NCBI GenBank assembly: GCA_949126835.1
Contig: OX421503.1
Coordinates: 4,581,457-4,645,456 of the forward strand
From: Anisus vortex
Lineage: Eukaryota; Mollusca; Gastropoda; Planorbidae
DNA length: 64,000 nucleotides
Reading direction: 5' to 3'
The translations under genes and the position numbers were made by a program. This document shows, in pieces, positions 1 to 12,048 of this stretch. Positions within the stretch are counted from its first letter, which is position 1, and each line of letters starts with the position of its first letter. Below the pieces are notes generated by a model that was not told the DNA's origin, searched no databases, and saw nothing but the letters and a program-made list of their open reading frames with translations.

Positions 1-89
1 TTGAAAATATATAACTATGCTGTTTTCCGGGACTGGGTTTTCCCGCAATGTAAAATATTATTGTCTACTTTTTTTTATAAAAAATTTTT

Positions 90-280
90 TTTTTTACTGT
101 TTAGTATTATTGTTATTTTAAATTACTTTCCTAAAAGTCTTCAGTAAAAAAAAAATAATCATGAATTTTTAGATTTATAGCTTTCTTTTAATTGTAGTTT
201 ATTCAATTTTTATCTGCACCTTATACAGTCCTTTTTTTTTCACCCGGGCTACGCCGGGCGTTTTAGCTTGTTATTAATAA
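90..280 (+). repeat. SINE-C, 3' end
   Basis: Ends in CACCCGGGCTACGCCGGGCG and TTTAGCTTGTT, the terminus shared with 21010-21399 and, in reverse, 26605-27546. The preceding A+T-rich tail also matches those copies. The tRNA-like head is not recognised here. Nothing is seen in 281-655. Confidence 0.65.
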
Positions 281-655
281 GAAGTCAGAAGCTTGACAGC
301 AACAATACATATATATGCATGTTTCAGAGCCAGCCGACAATGAACAATTAAAAAAAAAAAACAACTAAATGCCGAAAAAAACATTCTCACTACAGTTTAA
401 AGGGCCTATTGTTTTTTTTGTAGTTTACCCGTCATTTTTACGGGCATAAATCCTAGTATAATAGAGACAGTGATATTGAGAGGCAGAGTAAAGGAAAGAG
501 AGGGAGAGATTTAACTACATGTTATTTTGTTCCTTTACAAAGATTATACATATTGTGTATACAATATATACAGTTCCTGCTCAATTCAATGTCTTATACC
601 AACCAATCATTAAAGAAGTGAATTGCGAATGTTTCATTTGGAAACTTTACTAGAT

Positions 656-876
656 CAAGGACTATAATAAGATGGACCGCTTGCTCTATTTTTAGACCTT
701 ATATGTTTTTTTTTTCGTGCGCAGCTGTCTTAACCCTTCCCGTACCGACCTACTTCTATCTACGCTGCCTTCAGTTCCGCTATATACGCGCCCGGGACTG
801 TAAGGGTTAAATGACTCTTACGCTCCTATCTTCGCCTAAATGTTTCTCCTGTATTCAACTTTTAATTTTAATTTTT
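656..876 (-). mobile_element. MITE-A copy, 3' half, interrupted
   Basis: The terminal block GACTATAATAAGATGGACC and the adjoining sequence match, in reverse, the right ends of the copies at 2611-2909 and 57914-58213. The copy is interrupted by a 73-bp TTAA element and fades out near 876, so the left half is lost. Nothing further is seen up to 1448. Confidence 0.75.
734..806 (+). mobile_element. 73-bp piggyBac-like mini-MITE, copy 1
   Basis: A 73-bp element from CCCTTCCCGTACCG to CGGGACTGTAAGGG, with imperfect 14-bp inverted ends matching at 11 of 14. TTAA lies on both sides (730-733 and 807-810). It interrupts a MITE-A copy. The other MITE-A copies carry a single TTAA at the same place (2821, 41457, 58124), so the empty site is visible. 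TTAA duplication and CCC-starting ends are hallmarks of the piggyBac superfamily. It has no coding capacity. Confidence 0.88.
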
Positions 877-1456
877 CCGGCCCATCAACATCGAAGGTTA
901 TATAAGGCCTTTTTGTTAACGTTGTTGTCATGTTTTTTTGTGTCCATTTTATTTTTCTTATATCTTTAAATTATGTAGTACAGTTTGATGTCTTTAATTT
1001 AGTTTATTATACATATAATATTGGTTTGATTTTGCTTAAAAGCTTATGACAAGTTCTACAGTAATAGTATTTACGTTGAATTTCACTAAGTGTATTGCAT
1101 TCCAACAAAATGTGAGAAACTGTTTACTTCTTCTTCATAATACTCTGGAGACCCCGTTAGAACCGAGGAAAGAGTCCACAATTTAAATACACATAAAATA
1201 AAAAGCATCACAAACAACAATTATAAACAGATGACAGAGTGTCACTTTAGGTTTTTAGACCAGCCCTTCAGTGACGATTAACTTGACATTGCAGAAAGCA
1301 CACATTGGGGCAGTTTCTCGTTTTAAGAGAAAAGAATGTGTTAGATTTGTACGTCTTCTATGTAGTCTGCAGAGAATAACTTCTTCCTTTCCAATTAGAT
1401 CTAATTGACATGTATCATACCAGGTTTTTGAGTTTTACAAATATTGTAGTTTATTG

Positions 1457-2571
1457 CATGGGTCGGCAACTTAAGGCGCGCGTGTCAGACTTGGCGCGCA
1501 TAAAGATTTACAGTGGCATGCGAAAGACCTCCAATAAGATGATACGACTTGTTGTGCCCTCTGGAATGCTTATTACATCCGAAAAAGTTTGTATGCTCAT
1601 CTCTCTTAAATAAGCATGAATATAAATATTTCTAAAACAAATGTGTTTGTTTTATTATTGTAAAAAATATAAGAGGCGTATATACTAGCATTATAATATG
1701 TAACTGTACTTATTAATGTAGAAATCAAAAATAAACTGTTTAACTTAAATTGATTTATTAATGCAGAAAATGTTTATTTACAACGTAAATGAATTGTATA
1801 TATCTAATTATACGTTGAAACAAGAGCTTCCTACTGAATGTGTATAAATAAATAATAATTTATAAGTAACACTAGTTATATTAAAAGTACCAATAGCATC
1901 AAATTTGGAGATGATTAACACGTTCTTCTTTGCGATAACATTTCTAATATTTTTCTTTTTTTTCTCCTTTAAAACAAAAATTACAATTTATAACTTTAAA
2001 ATGATCAAATAATAAAACATATTTGAAAGTTATAGAAATATAATATATTAATAACGAATTTATATGTACATTTTCAAACATTACATTAACTACCCAGTTC
2101 GCATAATTAGGCCTACTACTTATTTATTGTGGTTAATTGTAATCTCTCTCTCCATTACATCAATGGACACCAGTAATAATAGATTAGTGGATATCTCAGT
2201 TAAGCGGAGATCAAACTATAATAAATTTAGAGCTTACTTTAATTATATCTTGACAACTAAATTAAAATGTTGATCCATTAGGCCTAACCAAAAATGTGTA
2301 AGTTGGGTAATGAAATTCTGTATTAGTTACGAACGTACTTAAAACATGATAATAACAAACAGGTATATTTTATTTTTATTAAATATAAAACGCAATAATT
2401 ATGTTCTCTTTAACGCTCCTTTTCTTTTGTTCTTGGTCTCGCTAAGGCCTTAATATAAATTGTCTTTTAAAAATAATATAGTTGAGCAGTTTGACTTTCA
2501 CGCTGTTGGCACACTGAATGATTTGGAAATCCTAGTTTGGCAAACTATAAGCGAAACGTTGCCGAACCCCG
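1457..2571 (+). mobile_element. Nonautonomous hAT-A element, 1.1 kb
   Basis: Starts CATGGGTCGGCAAC and ends with the complement-related GTTGCCGAACCCCG. The flanks GTTTATTG (1449-1456) and GTTTAGTG (2572-2579) match at 7 of 8 bases, as for a hAT target duplication. The interior is A+T-rich and related to 37866-39598, but no transposase frame remains. Confidence 0.82.
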
Positions 2572-2579
2572 GTTTAGTG

Positions 2580-3030
2580 AATTGAGAAAATCATAGCGGC
2601 TGAGTAAAATCATAGACTATAATATACATGGACCGCTTGCTTTAGTATTTCTGCTATATGATGACTCGAAAGACTGCTTTTCGGAATTTCCGATTAGTTG
2701 TTTCCTTTGCACTTCCGTTTTATTGAATCGCATCGATTTTCTCAATGAAAAATTAAAATTAAAATCGAAAGTTGTATAAAGCGGAAACATTTAAGAAACA
2801 ACGAGGAGCGTAGAAGTAATTTAAGACAGCGTTATTGGTTGCCAACGGGAAAAAAAGTTGATGCAAGCTCTAAAAATAGAGCAAGCGGTCCATCTTATTA
2901 TAGTCTATGGTGAAACTGAAGTGTACAGCACAAAAGGGAATCGGGAATTCCCAAAAATAAGTCATTCGAGATTCGAGTCACCAAATAGCAGAAATATTAA
3001 GCAAGCGGTCCATCTTATTATAGTCTTTGG
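2580..3030 (-). mobile_element. Older MITE-A copy split by a younger one
   Basis: The segments 2580-2610 and 2910-3030 are, in reverse, adjacent parts of the left half of MITE-A as seen at 41246-41549. They are separated by the copy at 2611-2909. The outer terminus near 3030 has the usual end block. The right half is missing next to the hAT-A element. Confidence 0.72.
2611..2909 (+). mobile_element. MITE-A, full copy (299 bp)
   Basis: The ends CATAGACTATAATA... and ...TTATTATAGTCTATG form terminal inverted repeats of about 30 bp that include ATGGACCGCTTGCT. Related copies are at 656, 2580, 41246 and 57914. Flanks GTAAAAT and GTGAAAC agree at 5 of 7. It lies inside an older, inverted MITE-A copy. 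There is no coding frame. The superfamily is uncertain, and a 7-8 bp duplication would be compatible with hAT. Confidence 0.85.
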
Positions 3031-3254
3031 CTAGAAGGAAAGAATTTTAACTCGCCGATAAGGAAATATATAATTAATAGTCTCCCACTGCTTGAATTTT
3101 AAAGACTAGTAATGCTCGAATCAATAATTCGTAACGGGTTAAGAGTTCGATATAATTAATGTATAATTACTATGTTTCGTTCAGAGATCTTTAATGAAAC
3201 TGCGTAAAGTGTTTTTTGAATGAGTGTATTTATGTGTATGCATATATGATATGC

Positions 3255-3487
3255 TATGGGCCATGGTGGTCGAGAGGCAGCGCGATCGACCAAGGGTACT
3301 TGGTTTGAATCCTGATGAACAATATGTTTTTTTTTCCGGGTCTGGAGAATGTCCCTCAGTCTACCAATTTCTGACGGCTGTGCATCGTACTGGCCACACA
3401 ATTTTCTAGTATGTCGTGGCCAAAGAAACTGGTTGAACGCTGCTTCACCGGCCTATGATAAATTTCGTCGGAAAGGGTACTTTAGTC
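3255..3487 (+). repeat. SINE-A copy
   Basis: tRNA-like head (GGTCGAGAGGCAGCGCG, then GGTTTGAATCC as a B-box), followed by the family body ending in CTGCTTCACCGGCC and a TTTAGT tail. The body is shortened compared with 23333-23606. The short frames here are not genes. Confidence 0.85.
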
Positions 3488-3504
3488 TTATAAATGATAT
3501 AATT

Positions 3505-3628
3505 ATATTATGATAGATTGATAGATTGAAAGATTGATAGATTGATAGATTGATAGATTGAAAGATTGAAAGATTGATATATTGATATATTGAAAGATTG
3601 ATAGATTGATAGATTGTTAGATTGAGAA
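3505..3628. repeat. GATAGATT-type microsatellite
   Basis: An imperfect array of GATAGATT and GAAAGATT units. The remaining 3630-3950 holds nothing recognised. Confidence 0.9.
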
Positions 3629-3950
3629 AGAGAGATAGAGTTCGTCCATATAAGATGTCAGTCATATAGGGTTTACTTTCTTAGGTCAGTGTCCCGTTGC
3701 TTCCGAATGATGACACTATTAGAATTCGAAATGTCAAGGTATTTTGTGTACCAGTAGTCTTATGTTGCCAACTGATCCATTTTAGAATCAGAATCAACAA
3801 ACGAGACTTTCGGCTCTATAGGTGGAAAGTTGTTGTTTTCCCTCGACTAATGAATGGAATGGAATTTTCTGTCTAATGCATAAAGATACCAGCATGTCAA
3901 ACTGGCTTGTTTTCATGTTTGGACAAATAATTCGGTACTCTATGTTTAGA

Positions 3951-4286
3951 TCAAAACATTATGACCTTGTATAAACAAACAACACCACAAATACAACGGC
4001 AATACAACAACAGGAAGTCACGTGTCTCATCCAGAGACATGTCCGGGTATGACATATTGACATCATAATAAAATTCCATAATTCGGTGAGTTAATGGAGA
4101 TAATATTCCCGCATCAAATATTCTTGTCAAGCCAGGGCAAATGACAACAACAATATAAACATAATTAATTATACAACGATGACACAATGTGGATATGTAT
4201 GTCAGTATAGGCATAATCACATTCATAATCGCAATAATTAAACATAGAGAGATAATAGTGAATGGACATATTAAGCACCACTGCAA
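3951..4286 (-). CDS. Hydrophobic 111-residue frame, possible 7TM relic
   Basis: The frame reads through several hydrophobic stretches (for example residues 8-32, 41-55 and 90-108) with Cys-rich ends. The general look recalls a fragment of a 7TM chemosensory-type receptor, of which gastropods have many, but no diagnostic motif such as DRY or NPxxY is present. A 73-bp transposon lies just upstream (4307-4379). It may be a decayed exon or chance. The start codon is only the first ATG. Confidence 0.15.
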   Translation of the reverse strand: MQWCLICPFTIISLCLIIAIMNVIMPILTYISTLCHRCIINYVYIVVVICPGLTRIFDAGILSPLTHRIMEFYYDVNMSYPDMSLDETRDFLLLYCRCICGVVCLYKVIMF

Positions 4287-4306
4287 TGAGTATATAAAAG
4301 TATTAA

Positions 4307-4379
4307 CCCTTACAGTCTCAGGCGCGTATATAGCGGAACTGAAGGCAGCATAGATAGAAGTAGGTCGGACCAGGAAGGG
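4307..4379 (-). mobile_element. 73-bp piggyBac-like mini-MITE, copy 2
   Basis: Reverse orientation, CCCTTACAG to AGGAAGGG, exactly 73 bp, with TTAA on both sides (4303-4306 and 4380-4383). Confidence 0.88.
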
Positions 4380-4604
4380 TTAACCAGTCATACAAAAAAT
4401 AGTGATTACCTTTTTTTAGTCCAGTGTATATTTAGGTTGATGGTCTGTTTTTATCGACTTATAACTGAATTCAATAAATTATCATTAAATTTCCATTAGA
4501 GCTTTCTTTATAGCATCCACAAATCTGTTGAAATAAACAAAAAACAACAACAATAATTCAATTTTTTTTAAAGAATTTAAGCATATTAGAACTATCTTAT
4601 CTTA

Positions 4605-4800
4605 TATATTACAGACGCGCCTTCTTTAAAGAAGATAATTGCGTCCTACGCTCATCCGTGGTCTGAGTATAGACTTGCATTTTTATTTTGTGTTTCAAAT
4701 GATGTTTAGTTACTGGTATTACTGTTTTGTTCGGGCAAACCATTCAATGCCCGGTTGCCACTCAGGAAGAAATAGTAACCTATATGCATTTGTACTCAAT
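4605..4800 (-). repeat. LINE-B 3' end
   Basis: In reverse it carries the C-terminal end of a non-LTR reverse transcriptase frame (a LLFLPEWQPGIEW-like relic of YSFFPSGFRAWNGLP) followed by the conserved tail GGACGCAATTATCTTCTTT. Its best relative is 58603-58802. Confidence 0.75.
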
Positions 4801-6554
4801 GACCAATGAACATTGAACAATGAACAATATTTATTTGCCACATAGTACATAGGTACAATAAAGGCATAGTCAAAAAACATAAGAAAATTATAGCATTTGT
4901 GAATAATATATTGAACAATAATAGAGGATAATGAAAAAGTCTTTGTCCTTATGTTTATCTGAACATTGCTACAAGTTGTTATTGTGTTGTATTTCGATGG
5001 CGTTGAAACATATTGAGCTCTGAAAGACACTGGGTGGTTTAAAACGTGTTTGTTAGGCAATGAGCATACATACATTTTTTGTTATAATTCTTTGGTTTAA
5101 AGTGCATTAAGGAAAACGTTAACATTATATGAGAACTAAAGTTTGGATACACAAAGACTTCATGCTAAGCTAATAAGACATAAAATTAGAGCACAGGTAA
5201 ATGAAGCAATGGTGCAGTTGCATTAAAGTACAAACAGGTACGACTAAAAAACTTGTGTAAAGGAATAAAATACAAATGCTTGCTTCCAAAACACATTTAC
5301 AGATCGTTGAAGTACAATTAAGTATTAAGTACAACTCAAGACAGCATAAATACAACTACAGACTATTAAAGTACAACTGAATACTGTTGACCTAATAAAC
5401 ATCTAATTAAATTTCAATTATATTATTGGGTTAACAGGCGTATGCATCTCTATTCTATGACAGTATATCTTGTTTTGGTATTAAGCAATACGAGTTGAAT
5501 GCTACTTTCTATACAATGTTGTTATTTATAAAATTTCTTCTCAGGGCACTCTAGGATTTTTGACGCCCTAGTCGAAAAAAAATTATGCGCCCTCATTAAA
5601 GTGCCTTCGGCGCGGTCTGCCGGGTATGGAACTTCGAAAATGTGTTTTGTTAATAATTGTTATAACCCAACAAAGTCTTTTATTATATAACCTTTGATTG
5701 ATGACTGTGAAATGTAAATAAAACAGTTGAATGAAAAGTAACAAAAGTAACATTATACATTAATAATAAAAAATGCAAATTATTATTAGAAAAATTACAT
5801 AACACACAGTTTTACATTAGATATAGCTTTATCTTTAGATACAGCTTATAGGCTTTATATCTGCATTATGTAGGCCTACAGGTCTCTTAATATTACGTAT
5901 ATAGTTTTTATTCCGAAATAGAAACTCCGAAAATCTTAATTTTAAAAAAAATGTAACTTCCATTGCAGAGATTTGATTTAATATAAAATTAAAACCGAGT
6001 TCTTGAAATAATTCCACACACAATTTAACATCAAGAGCAAAAGCTAAGGTAGTGAATGCAATGCAATTTTTCAGATTCGTCTCGTGGATATTTCCATTGA
6101 ACGAACATCTTATACGTTATAAAGAAACCAATAAAACCCCAGAAAAACGTTTTAAAAAACAAAAAAAAAAAAAAAACCACAAGATTCAAGAATCAGGGGC
6201 AAGTTATCCATGGGACACAACTCTGTGCTCCCTAACAGAATATCAAACGTATGCCCTCCCTTCAGGGCGTAATAAATTTTGACACTTTTATTGCCAAAAG
6301 GCCAGGATAACCGACAGCTCAATTATCGATCTGGCATATTGAGCTGACAGAAAGTGCAGTGGCCCTATAGTTTATGTTTTCTAGACATTTTACTTTTGTT
6401 AATGTTTTGTTCTTGTTGATGTTAAAACTCACATGTTGAACTTTTCTGAAAGAGTAACAAGAAACCTGAAAGTCATTATTGCTCCGAAAAAAACAACACA
6501 ATAAAGTGTCTGATGAAATCTTAAATTATCAAGAGGAAGCTATTTTTCTAACTT
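4801..6554. other. A+T-rich stretch, no gene recognised
   Basis: Only short frames without recognisable motifs, and a small poly(A) at 6163-6176. A G+C-richer patch at 5545-5630 may be the end of an unidentified mobile element. Confidence 0.6.
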
Positions 6555-6735
6555 TCGAAATGATAACAAGTGTGCCAATGTGGCAATGTAGGATTTCTAA
6601 TTCATTCAGCGTGCCAAAAGTCTAAAATCATCCCTGTCTAGCACTCTATTTCTTGTAAAAGAAACTTGAAGCTGCCTTTTTTGTAGGTCTTCCGTGTGCC
6701 AAAGATAATCGCTCTGAGTGCCAAGCAGACGCTGC
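6555..6735 (-). mobile_element. hAT-A fragment
   Basis: Repeats of GTGCCAA and the block TAGGATTTCTAATTCATTCAG match, in reverse, the right end of hAT-A (compare 24180-24250). It is internally deleted and its termini have decayed. The adjoining 6765-6985 shares a short block (ACAGTGCAGGAATAC) with 29755-29770 and may be a separate repeat. Confidence 0.6.
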
Positions 6736-7297
6736 CTTCTGGTATAAACGTGTCACTGCTGTACCAATGAGTCTAAAAGCTGGAAAAGTGTGTAGGCCAC
6801 CGATAAGCTTCTATTAACAGTACACCAGTGGGCTAACGCATGAGGGGCTGCCACTGAGACTCGGCGGTGAGGAAGAAATGTGTGTAAAAGCCCGTCTCGC
6901 CAAGATTGGTGCCGTGGTCTGGAATTTGTTGCTACCAGGCGACAGTGCAGGAATACTAGAATTGCCACCACGACGATGAATCGTAAAAACATTCGCAGGC
7001 AGGCAGAAGCAGCTTAGTGCAAGTGGATGCGGATACTGTAACCTTGGTTACGCATAATGCTCTAGCGGCGTGCCGCGGAGTGGCTAGTCTAAGACAGGGC
7101 TCTTAGTGTTGCCCCCTTTGATCCAAATCTTTTCATGATTCGCCTTGTGTCATGAGTAACTGTCATATTAAAAGTTTAACTCTTACGGAAGGGATATTAT
7201 CGCATTTACGTAGAAAATATACTGGAATGGATCAGATACTCTAGAGTCTAGACGCTATAAAGATGTCTTTCCTTATCCCGCGCATTGTGTCATAAGT

Positions 7298-7380
7298 GAA
7301 TGACATAGCGCTGCCAATAAATATAATGTAAGAGCTCATTTAACATTGAGCAACAAACAACCAAGAACACGGACAATATG
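7298..7380 (-). repeat. LINE-A 3' tail fragment
   Basis: The block AGCGCTGCCAATAAATATAA and the following sequence match the start of 32232-32811 and 22319-22660 (LINE 3' end in reverse). Nothing else is recognised in 6985-8440 apart from homopolymers. Confidence 0.6.
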
Positions 7381-7726
7381 AGGGGACATTGACTGCCCTC
7401 CCTCTACGACCATTGTTTATCCCGACGCCTATGCATCCAAGTACTTTATTGAGGCAAAAAGAGTAGCAGACGTAAGAGACAAATCAATATATTGTTTTTT
7501 CAAGTACAAACAAAGAAACGATGTACACAACATCAACAAACTTTAGTTGTTGTTTTCATTCTATTCAATCCTGAAAGATATTTCCTATAACCGCCGCATC
7601 TAATGCTGATTACTTCACTCAAACTATTGACGTCTGCGCAAGACTCGCGTCTATTGAGTTTTTTTCTAAAGATTGTCCTGTATCTAACAAAGTTGGTCGA
7701 TTTTCTTCTTATTCATTCAATAGTAT

Positions 7727-7914
7727 TATAGTGTGTGTGTGTGTTTTTTTTTTTTTTATGCATAAGAAAAACTTCTATTGCATGTGCCCTTATGAATGTC
7801 ACTTGGAGTTGTCTTTTCTTTCCCCTTTTTACGTTTGTTTATGCTTGTCTGTTGACCTTATTACCATGGTGATACTCCTTATGGGCAACCAGAGCAAACC
7901 AAAAGGCTGGTTTC

Positions 7915-7947
<33 letters not shown>
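7727..7947. repeat. GT/poly(T) and poly(A) tracts
   Basis: (GT)n plus poly(T) at 7727-7758 and an A run of about 30 at 7917-7947. The frame between them is an artefact of low complexity. Confidence 0.85.
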
Positions 7948-7954
<7 letters not shown>

Positions 7955-8439
7955 AGACTCTACCTAGTAATAACTGATCTATAAATAAATTTAGTTTTAT
8001 TAATCTTTAGAGACTGCATGTGTTGTCATAGCTGTAAATGGCAGAATACTGGGGCAGGCAGAAAAATAACCTACTATTTACCTGTAATTATATTGGGCCA
8101 AGTAAGACTGTACCTAGAGACTTATAGAAAAAAAAATAATACAAGATAAAACAACAGAAAAATAATAATAATATTATGCTATTATTTACCGTCATATATG
8201 CCTAGTAAAAAAAAACAACAACGTCAGTTTGTTTAAAAAAAAGTTTGGTTGAACAGATTTTTTTGTTCATTAGAACTGTTCCGAATTTTTGAGCTTGCTA
8301 AACAATATTTTAAATTTGTTTTTTTAATATTTGCTATGTTATTAACTCGTTTATTCAGTGTAATCCGTTTAATGTAAAAGTATTTTTTGTGTTTAATAAA
8401 ATGTGTTTTCTTTTTTAGTAATAGCTAAGACCGATTGTG

Positions 8440-8716
8440 CTCAAGAGTAAAGTAAAGTTCCCGTTGGATCAAGTTGATAATATGGCCGGTCAAGCAGCGT
8501 TCGCCAGTTTCAGAGGCCACGGCATACTACGGGATTTGTGGCCAGCACAATGCCCAGACGCTTTTAATTTACCCCAACTAAAGTCAGGTCTGCCATCAGA
8601 GTCGGATAGTCTTCAGACCAGAGACAAAAAACAACATTCACCAGGATTTGAACTCAGGAACCTTCAGTACGCCAGTCTATCACGCTGCCGCTGGGACACC
8701 GTGCCCCATTGTGCAA
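8440..8716 (-). repeat. SINE-A, near full length
   Basis: Minus-strand copy. The tail AAAGTAAAG is at the left, the body GGCCGGTCAAGCAGCGTTCGC follows, and a B-box complement (GGATTTGAACT) and head lie at the right. Confidence 0.85.
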
Positions 8717-8892
8717 TAGAGGGAGACAATATTTAGCGATTAGCGATTTGTTTTTTTTCCTCATTTGCACATTGCTGGGCAGTCAGTGCAAAAAAAATTC
8801 ATTACAGGTTGCAAGGTGCTAAAGAATTAACTTAATGAATGGATTCAATTGACAACTGTTAATTGTAGTTGCGAAAAAGCTAGAACGTTAGT

Positions 8893-8942
8893 TAAAGTTA
8901 AGTAAAGTATTCCTTCGGACCTAATTGACCCATAGGGCGTTT
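8893..8942 (-). repeat. SINE-A tail fragment
   Basis: AAGTAAAGTATTCCTTCGGACC then the TTGACCCATAGGGC block, the 3' end of the family in reverse, cut off abruptly. Confidence 0.6.
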
Positions 8943-9493
8943 GCAATCATGTGACAAAAAGCACGTGATTTTTGTTTACTTTGAGTAATGGTGTACAAGT
9001 AACAATGGACGCTGTATTAATAAAGTTTCATATAGGCTCGAGCATTTTTTAAAATGATGTGTTGTGTTTTAAGTCTTATTAAGATTTAAACTGTATTATG
9101 TCTGTTAAATTAAATAGGCTATTTTATTATTATCATAGACATAGATCATAGACGATGTGAGCCTATTAGTGACTTGACTAGATAGCCTATTCACCAACAC
9201 TATCACTTGAAATCGTAGCTGCAATACTTAGCCATTAGCCTACGAAACCGAGTCTACGAAACATTAAAAGTACAGGCCTATAAAGTGAAATTGAAAGTGT
9301 AAATAGGTCTAGTCGGCCCTAGCCTAATCACATTAATCAATTAATCTACAGTACTACTATTTACCTCCTTATTTTAGAGTAGAATAGCCAATATGCATAT
9401 GTGAATATGGCATGATAAGAAACTTCACCATGTGCCATATTTGTTCCTCAATTTACAAAAACAACTTAAGCTCCGCCCATTGCGAACGCTCTA

Positions 9494-9636
9494 TAGGTCC
9501 GGTGAAGCTACGGCATATTAGGAGACGTGTGGTAAGCACAATACCCAGCCGCCTTTACTTTACCCCAACTAATGTCAGCTACCCATCAGAGCAGTGTAGA
9601 CTCAGGGACACCCTCAAGTCCAGCGCTTGTATACAC
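9494..9636 (-). repeat. SINE-A, both ends truncated
   Basis: The body blocks CCGCCTTTACTTTACCCC, AATGTCAGCTACCCATCAGA and GACTCAGGGACACCCTC are clear. The tRNA-like head is missing. Confidence 0.75.
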
Positions 9637-11548
9637 ACTAATATATTATATTGTTGAAAGCATTTAACAGATCGGAACAAAACGTTGCTAAAAGGTAAGT
9701 GTACTTTGATTATTTACCGTGTAAAGTATCGGAAATGGTAAATGGCATTTGTTGGAGGCAAAGTAACATGGTGCTGTCCACACAACCCTCCTAGTGTGCC
9801 GTAAACCATATAAACCTTTGGAAACTACCTCAAATACCGTTTATACTGTTCTCACGGGGATACTTTACATTACTTACAGTTTTTTCAAAACTCCACAGTA
9901 TGATTAATGGGACAAGAGGTTTCATTTACTTAAACAAAACGTATTAAGCAATCTCGGGACATTGTCAGGCAAAAAAGAAAATCTGAATGAAAAGAGAACA
10001 ACGCACGCGTTTTACAGCACGCACACCAATGACCTACATTCTGCCATTCAATAAAAGGACAGCTAAGCAGCAGACACACAGGCGCATACAATAATCTTTA
10101 AAAAAAAAAAAGTAAAACAGCACAAACAATTCCAAGAGCGATTCATCAATGAATTCACTTATTTCGGGCTCAATACTTTTCAGCTTATAATCGCGCTATG
10201 ATTAAACATGTTTGAAAAGACCGCACAGATTATACAAGTGTCAAAGGTACTGTGTAACAATAGAAGCTCCCAGCGTGTGAACTTTTGCATTTAAATAAAA
10301 ATATCTTTTATATGTTTTTATAAATAAAAAAAAAAAATTTTAAAAAAGGACATAATTTTGACTTTTTTTTGGCATTCGGCAGTGTTTTTAAACATTTTAG
10401 TTTTTAAAAAAGGGGAAAAACCTTTTAAATTAAATACAAAATGCAACGTTTCTAAAATATTTACCTAAACCACAATAAATTATTATCTCCCCTTGGGTTT
10501 ATACTTTGAAATGGGAGATAAACCTTTGTTAAGAAAACACGAATGCAACAATTTTATAATCTTTTCCTTATCAAAAGAAAGATATGTCCTTTAAATTACA
10601 TGTATAACATGTTTAAATGGGAGAGTAGCCTCCGAATGTTAATTAAAATGTCTCTATCATGAAAAACGTGTTTATTTTATTGTTATAAACAGGAGATAAT
10701 TGAATTGAAGAAAAAAAATTAGATACATAGCTATATATTTCGTTTTCATTAGTTGATATAACTTCAAAAGTATCTTTGTTTAATGTTGATTAAATGATTC
10801 ATTATTGATCAATATTATCAAAAGATTTTTTTTTTAAACGTGATATTTTGTTGTAGCCTATTTTTTGTGAGATGCCAAATTTGAATTCAATTTTTTTTTT
10901 GTTAGAAGTGAATGAGAAAGGAAAAAAGATATTGAATAAATCACTTTTTTTGTTATTAAAGCGTGGCTATACAAAAGTCGTGATCCTTGAAAATATAATC
11001 GCGGAGCGCTATGTTTTAAAAGGACAGCGCACTCAAAAACCGTTTCTAAGGTAAATAGTTCGAATCTAGCTCAACGTATTTGGCTTTTTTTTTAGTTTGT
11101 TATTTTCCATTGTGGGTGTTCCTATGCCTAGCTAAAGCTCTTTTCAGTACGTGCTATATATTTGGGAAAGGAATTATGCGGTTGGGTATCGGAGAGGGGA
11201 AATTCTCATTTTGGTATATTCGAATCCAACGTTTACTTCAAAAACAAAACATAAATTGAATATTACATCACTAGTGTACCATTTCTGGATAATATAATGA
11301 TTATGCAGGCAGGGACAAAGCAACGGGATTCGGGAGGGGGCCTTTGGGGTGAGGGTGTAAGAACCCTTCCCCCCCCCTCACACACACATGCCCCCAGGAC
11401 GTTTTAAAAAAAACAAAACATTTTGCAATTTACTTAATCTGTACAATATTTCCATAATTACAATGCGTGAAAAACAATTCTTAAATCTTAATCCCGTGAA
11501 ATTCGAAATTGGAAATAATCCTGGCTTTGCTCCTGTGAATTTAAATAG
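9637..11548. other. A+T-rich stretch, no gene recognised
   Basis: About 1.9 kb with short frames only, none with a motif, and several homopolymer runs. I see no mobile-element end. Confidence 0.55.
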
Positions 11549-11626
11549 ACCACGGATGAACGTAGGACGCAACAATCTTCTTTATAGAACAAGCGTCTAT
11601 AAATTATAAGATAAGATAAGCACAGA
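11549..11626 (+). repeat. LINE-B terminal tail
   Basis: ACCACGGATGAACGTAGGACG, then the CAACAATCTTCTTTATAGAA block, ending in AAGATAAGATAAG. This is the 3' terminus shared by several copies here. Confidence 0.75.
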
Positions 11627-11801
11627 GTTATGTAGACACGTCGACTCACGGATCGAAAGACAAATAGATAAACAGAATGATAGACATCTGAGAGGAAAAA
11701 TGGCAAAAGTAATATAAATAGGTATGTAGAAATATAGAAATATTATACTGTATAATGTTATAAATGTCAAACTAATTATTCAATTCATATACTATATTAA
11801 A

Positions 11802-12048
11802 ATGATCCATAGGGCCGGTGAAGCAGCTTTCACCAGTTTCTGCATGCTAGATGATTTAATGTCCAGCCCAATGCCCAGCCGCCGTCACTTTACCCCAACT
11901 AAAGTCGGGTACCCATCAGAGATAGGTAGTCTCAAAGACACCCTCTATAAATCTTAGCGTTCTCCGGGATTCGGGTAGAAATCTTAGCCTTCACCAGGAT
12001 TCGAAACCAGGACCTTCGGTACGCCTTCGGTACGCTCAGCCACGTATA
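11802..12048 (-). repeat. SINE-A copy
   Basis: Body and B-box complement are recognisable (GGATTCGAAACCAGGACC). A segment of about 30 bp around ATCTTAGC is duplicated near 11950-11995. Confidence 0.82.

Noticed and set aside
8437..8736. A 99-codon frame
   Set aside because: It is the body of a minus-strand SINE-A. Parallel frames appear in other SINE copies and differ by frameshifts.
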